Shown here in pieces: positions 6,669 through 9,732 of a stretch of DNA of 9,732 nt. Position 1 is the first letter of the stretch. The number at the start of each line of letters is the position of its first letter. The translations under genes and the position numbers were made by a program. The stretch is taken from NCBI GenBank assembly GCA_900313545.1, contig OMRS01000317.1, positions 1-9,732 on the forward strand. The letters are read 5' to 3'. The notes beneath the pieces are model-generated. The model was not told the origin of the DNA. It did not search any database and saw only the letters and a program-made list of their open reading frames with translations. This stretch comes from an uncultured Eubacteriales bacterium (GTDB taxonomy: Bacteria; Bacillota_A; Clostridia; Christensenellales; Aristaeellaceae).

Positions 6669-7648
6669 CGCTTGATCCTCCAGGTCCGGTGCAGTGTTTT
6701 TTCCCTGATGCGCATCAGGTAGTAGAATCCGGGGAAATTCCCCTGTATGACCCTTCTGTACAGAGCCATGTCCCGTTTGGGGATGCGGGATTCGTCGATC
6801 CCTTCCAGAACCAGCGGGCGGATCCGGTCATTGAAGTGCTTCATGCACTCCCGGATGCCCCGCTCCTTCTCGTCCAGCCAGACGCAGCTTTGCAGGAAGT
6901 CGCAGAAATATTTCTCCTTGACCCCTTCCTCCAGGAGCAGCTGGCTCATGGCATGAAGCATGGGCTGGTGCGCATCGCTGTAGGAGGTGATGCTCTTCAT
7001 GGCGGACCCCTCGTGGACCCGGTAAACATAGGTCCATTCCTGGATATGCTGCACCCGTGTGACATGCAGGTACAGGCGCAGATTCAGCAGCACGTCCTCC
7101 CCGATGCGGATGTTTTCATTGAGTCTTGGACCGTCCCGGAAGAGATCGGCGCGGTAAAGCTTGTTCCAGATGTTGTTGAAGATGCGATGCATGTGAATCA
7201 GTTCACGGACGATTTCCGAGGGCTGGATGATGCCTGTGGTGATGTGCAGACGTTCCCGGCGCCGGGTAGACTGATCAAACAGCGTATGGTTGGCGGAAAT
7301 GATATCAGCTCCGCTGCGCACCGCCCCCTGATAGAGCCGGCTGAGGGCGTCTTTTTCAAAGGCGTCGTCCGCATCCAGAAAGGCCAGGTAGCTTCCACGC
7401 GCCTGATCGATACCCAGGTTCCGGGCTGCGCTGACGCCGTGATTCCCGGTCTCAATGAGCCGGACCCGGGGGTCCTCTTTCTGATAGGCGTGCAGGATCT
7501 CCCCCGTCCGGTCCGTCGATCCGTCATTGATCAGGATGATTTCGATTTCAGGAACGGTCTGGGCCCTGAGGCTGCTCAGACAGACATCCAGGTATTTTTC
7601 TGCATTGTAGCAGGGCACAATGACGCTGATATCCGGACGGATTCCCAT
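6665..7648 (-). CDS. Family-2 glycosyltransferase (third of tandem set)
   Basis: This 327-residue GT-A-fold inverting glycosyltransferase (GT2) is predicted to act on a surface-polysaccharide precursor. It has the N-terminal nucleotide-binding block ISVIVPCYNAEKYL (7-20), NDGSTDRT (41-48), VSAARNLGIDQARG (72-85) and the metal-binding D92-A-D94. W161-N-K-L-Y and I182-G-E184-D185, the likely catalytic base region, follow. There is no membrane helix; the C-terminus is basic with aromatic residues and could touch the membrane. Two adjacent ATG codons exist: GAGGAG is 5 bases from the ATG at 7648 but only 2 from that at 7651, so 7648 is preferred. The gap to the upstream glycosyltransferase is about 18 bases, and the stop overlaps the pyruvyl transferase start. 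The sugar donor and acceptor are unknown. Confidence 0.9.
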   Translation of the reverse strand: MGIRPDISVIVPCYNAEKYLDVCLSSLRAQTVPEIEIILINDGSTDRTGEILHAYQKEDPRVRLIETGNHGVSAARNLGIDQARGSYLAFLDADDAFEKDALSRLYQGAVRSGADIISANHTLFDQSTRRRERLHITTGIIQPSEIVRELIHMHRIFNNIWNKLYRADLFRDGPRLNENIRIGEDVLLNLRLYLHVTRVQHIQEWTYVYRVHEGSAMKSITSYSDAHQPMLHAMSQLLLEEGVKEKYFCDFLQSCVWLDEKERGIRECMKHFNDRIRPLVLEGIDESRIPKRDMALYRRVIQGNFPGFYYLMRIREKTLHRTWRIKR

Positions 7649-7666
7649 CATGTCTCCTCTTCTTTC

Positions 7667-8602
7667 TTATGGATAAATGACGCTCAGGGGCGGACAAAGG
7701 ATCAGCCCCAGAAAGTAGCCTTTTTCCTTGAAGGTCAGTTCCTGCAGCTTCACCCCTGAAGTCAGGCGGCGGATCCATTCCCGCCGCCATGCAAAACCTG
7801 CTTTCAGGCGGCCGTGATCCACGCGGAGGGTACGCAGATGCAGGTCCATGCTTGCCCTGAAAAGCGGACCCCGAAGGTTTGAACAGGTCAGAAACTCGTC
7901 GATGGCTGCAAACATTGCCAGGCTGCTGTCATAGCGCCTGCCTTGGGAACGGGTCATGGCAGAGTCTCCGCCCCGTTCGTACAGGTACAGGATGTGATCG
8001 GACATGATCCATCCGCGCGCTGCCCGGAAGGCATACAGGTTGAAGATCACATCTTCCCCTACCCGGATGTTCTCAGGGACGAGGATGCCGGCTTCCAGGA
8101 TCATGGAGCGCAGGTAAAGACGGGCACACATGGAATTGAGGGCGCTGTCGCCCCGGATGAGGCTCTCGTAGATCGCTTTCCGGTCTCCCCGCGCACAGAC
8201 ATGATCCTCCATCCTGCCGCCCTCATCCCGAAAAAGGATGCGGTAAGCGCCGCAGACGATATCCCGCTCCGGGGACGTGAGGGACATCAGGTGGGCAAGA
8301 GCGTCACAGGTCAGATGATCGTCGGCATCGAGGAAAAACAGCCAGCGGCCCCGGGCTTCCCGGATCCCGCGGTTGCGGGTGGCGGAGACTCCCCGGTTTT
8401 CCTGTGTCAGAACACGCATGCGCGTCTCGCTGCGGGCAAGATGCTGCAGATGCTCCAGTGTATCATCGCCGCTGCCGTCGTCGATGGCAATCAGCTCCCA
8501 GTTTTCAAAGCTCTGGGCGCTCACGCTGCCCACTGAACGCTCGAGGAACGGCCCGCAGCGCCAGCAGGGCATGATGATGCTGACTTCAGGACTGCTGTTC
8601 AT
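7667..8602 (-). CDS. Family-2 glycosyltransferase (second of tandem set)
   Basis: This 311-residue GT2 enzyme is built like its two neighbours. It has VSIIMPCW (7-14), DDGSGDDT (41-48), VSATRNRGIREARG (72-85), the metal-binding D92-A-D94, GDSALNSMCARLY (151-163) and V181-G-E183-D184. The loop after the first strand is W-R-C-G-P-F rather than the usual Y-N-A-E-x-Y, so the nucleotide-sugar pocket may differ. The start is set at ATG 8602, after AGGTGG with a 3-base spacer, overlapping the upstream gene by 17 bases. An upstream ATG at 8644 would add 14 residues without family similarity. The C-terminus is hydrophobic (LGLILCPPLSVIYP) and ends abruptly; its final I-Y-P resembles the Y-P repeats near the end of the preceding enzyme. 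Donor and acceptor are unknown. Confidence 0.88.
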   Translation of the reverse strand: MNSSPEVSIIMPCWRCGPFLERSVGSVSAQSFENWELIAIDDGSGDDTLEHLQHLARSETRMRVLTQENRGVSATRNRGIREARGRWLFFLDADDHLTCDALAHLMSLTSPERDIVCGAYRILFRDEGGRMEDHVCARGDRKAIYESLIRGDSALNSMCARLYLRSMILEAGILVPENIRVGEDVIFNLYAFRAARGWIMSDHILYLYERGGDSAMTRSQGRRYDSSLAMFAAIDEFLTCSNLRGPLFRASMDLHLRTLRVDHGRLKAGFAWRREWIRRLTSGVKLQELTFKEKGYFLGLILCPPLSVIYP

Positions 8603-9608
8603 GGTCCACCTGCTCTTCAAAGCGCCGGTCCCGGGCTTCCGCAATTTTTCGGCGGATCACCTGAAAGGGATAGATCAGCGGGTATACCACCGGATAGATG
8701 CCATGGCGGATCAGCTCCTCCGTCACGATTCCCGGAGGGGTCAGCTTCCGCCGGGAAAGGTCCCGGGGATTGAGCATGTCATCCGCATCATGAAAGCGCT
8801 TGATCACTCCGCCCACGCCGCTGTCCTTATAGAACCGCAGCAAAACGCTGTTGACGTAGTCCACCCAGTACTTTTCCAGAAGGCCGTAGCGCTGAAGCAG
8901 TGCGCGCATCTCCCGCAACCAGGGGGCATGCCGCTCGAATTCTCCCTGTCTCTCCGAGTGCATGACGGAACGGTTGTGCATGCGGTAGCGGTAGGTGACC
9001 TGATTGACAAACGCAGTCCGGGCTCCGCAGAGGATGGCCTCCAGGTTGAAGAGGGCATCCTCGGAAATCTTGACGCGGTTGCACAGCCGGAGATGGTGCT
9101 CCCTCAGAAAGGAGAGCCGGTGCAGCTTGTTGCACATGATGTTGAGCACGCTGTCCCCCTCGATGAGCCGGCGGATCATGGCGTGCTTGCGTGCCTCATT
9201 CGCCTTCCCTGGCCAGGAGGCATCCGGGTACACCTTCTGGTCCACCACGGAACCGAAAAGCTGGTGCACGCCGATGACCATGTCGGAGCCCTGACTGCTG
9301 TCCAAAAGGGTGGAGACAGCATCGATGGGCAGAACGTCGTCCGCATCCACAAACATCACCCATTCGCCGGTGGCAGCGTCCAGCCCCGTATTTCGGGCAT
9401 CCGAGGAGCCCTTCCCCAGATTCTGAAGGTGCTGCATCCGGCCGTCCTGGCGGCAGAAGACCTCCATGATGCGCACGGTGTTGTCCGTGGAACGGTCATC
9501 CACCAGCAGAATGTCCAGATCGCTGTGGGACTGCGCGCTCACGGAGGCCAGGCATTCCGCCAGGTATTCCTCCGCGTTGTGGCAGGGAATGATCACGCTG
9601 ACTTTCAT
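8586..9608 (-). CDS. Family-2 glycosyltransferase (first of tandem set)
   Basis: This 340-residue GT2 enzyme has VSVIIPCHNAEEYL (3-16), DDRSTDNT (37-44, with Arg where Gly is usual), DARNTGLDAATGEW (70-83), the metal-binding D88-A-D90, GDSVLNIMCNKLH (151-163) and I181-S-E183-D184. The GDS-x-LN-x-MC block and the E-D pair fall at the same residue numbers as in the next gene, pointing to duplication. Near the C-terminus three Y-P pairs recur every four residues (305-314, YPVVYPLIYP), ahead of a basic, acidic-ended tail that may lie against the membrane. The start follows AAAGGA with a 6-base spacer, and the gap to the upstream gene fragment is 31 bases. It probably adds a sugar to a lipid-linked surface-polysaccharide intermediate; specificity cannot be read from sequence. 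Confidence 0.9.
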   Translation of the reverse strand: MKVSVIIPCHNAEEYLAECLASVSAQSHSDLDILLVDDRSTDNTVRIMEVFCRQDGRMQHLQNLGKGSSDARNTGLDAATGEWVMFVDADDVLPIDAVSTLLDSSQGSDMVIGVHQLFGSVVDQKVYPDASWPGKANEARKHAMIRRLIEGDSVLNIMCNKLHRLSFLREHHLRLCNRVKISEDALFNLEAILCGARTAFVNQVTYRYRMHNRSVMHSERQGEFERHAPWLREMRALLQRYGLLEKYWVDYVNSVLLRFYKDSGVGGVIKRFHDADDMLNPRDLSRRKLTPPGIVTEELIRHGIYPVVYPLIYPFQVIRRKIAEARDRRFEEQVDHEQQS

Positions 9609-9639
9609 GGCGCTTCCTTTCTTCAGGGAGAATTCCTTC

Positions 9640-9732
9640 TCATGAAATCATACCGTAGGCGCGGCGAACATCTCCGTGCAGCCATCTGGCGGCAAACAGG
9701 CGGGCGTTCACCTGGGAGCGCAGCCCTTTGCC
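9640..9732 (-). CDS. C-terminal end of an unidentified upstream gene (partial)
   Basis: On the minus strand an open frame enters from the right edge and ends at TGA (9640-9642), giving 30 visible residues. The tail is basic and amphipathic, with L-R-S-Q-V-N-A-R-L-F and R-W-L-H-G-D. Its spacing of 31 bases to the next start and its strand agree with being the preceding gene of the operon. There is too little to name a family; another polysaccharide-biosynthesis gene would be expected from context only. Confidence 0.55.
   Translation of the reverse strand, partial: GKGLRSQVNARLFAARWLHGDVRRAYGMIS

Noticed and set aside
4261..7759. Long + strand open frames at 4261-5226, 5595-6503 and 6560-7759
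   Set aside because: All three are in the same codon-aligned antisense register to the Fe-S protein, pyruvyl transferase and glycosyltransferase genes. They are explained by codon choice, not by coding.
8603..8644. Upstream ATG at 8644 for the second glycosyltransferase
   Set aside because: It would overlap the previous gene by 59 bases and add 14 residues without family similarity; ATG 8602 has its own ribosome site.

Overview
The window looks like part of a Gram-positive, GC-rich Bacillota (Clostridia-type) chromosome. The grounds are strong purine-rich Shine-Dalgarno sequences ahead of most genes, very tight gene packing, a LysA of the type I associate with gut Clostridia (HAFLAS and TELGR variants of family motifs), and a surface-polysaccharide cluster typical of such bacteria. 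The taxonomic call is inference. Everything is coding: no stretch without a gene exceeds about 40 bases, and I saw no RNA gene, CRISPR array, insertion sequence or long repeat.

Left part, + strand (about 2-2559): two translationally coupled genes. The first, cut by the left edge, is a membrane-anchored protein with a single transmembrane helix, a run of beta-sandwich (Ig-like) domains and a C-terminal OB-fold-like domain. The second is a serine hydrolase of the beta-lactamase/penicillin-binding-protein-like fold, with SxxK and YSD motifs but a changed third motif, and no visible export signal.

Right part, - strand (9732 down to 2600): one probable operon of eight genes converging on the first pair. 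In transcription order these are the tail of an unidentified gene, three related family-2 glycosyltransferases in tandem, a polysaccharide pyruvyl transferase, an iron-sulfur protein of the F420-hydrogenase/dehydrogenase beta-subunit-like family, the tRNA adenosine deaminase TadA, and diaminopimelate decarboxylase LysA. Junctions range from a 17-base overlap to a gap of about 31 bases. Several are ATGA/GTGA or end-to-end joins, which suggests translational coupling down the whole row.

The first five complete genes plausibly build and decorate (pyruvylate, perhaps redox-modify) a surface or cell-wall polysaccharide. TadA (wobble inosine in tRNA) and LysA (last step of lysine synthesis, which draws on the peptidoglycan precursor meso-DAP) are housekeeping genes riding at the end of the same row. 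The points most worth a second look are the deviant hydrolase and its coupled Ig/OB membrane partner, the Fe-S protein plus pyruvyl transferase pair, and the coupling of tadA-lysA to a polysaccharide operon.
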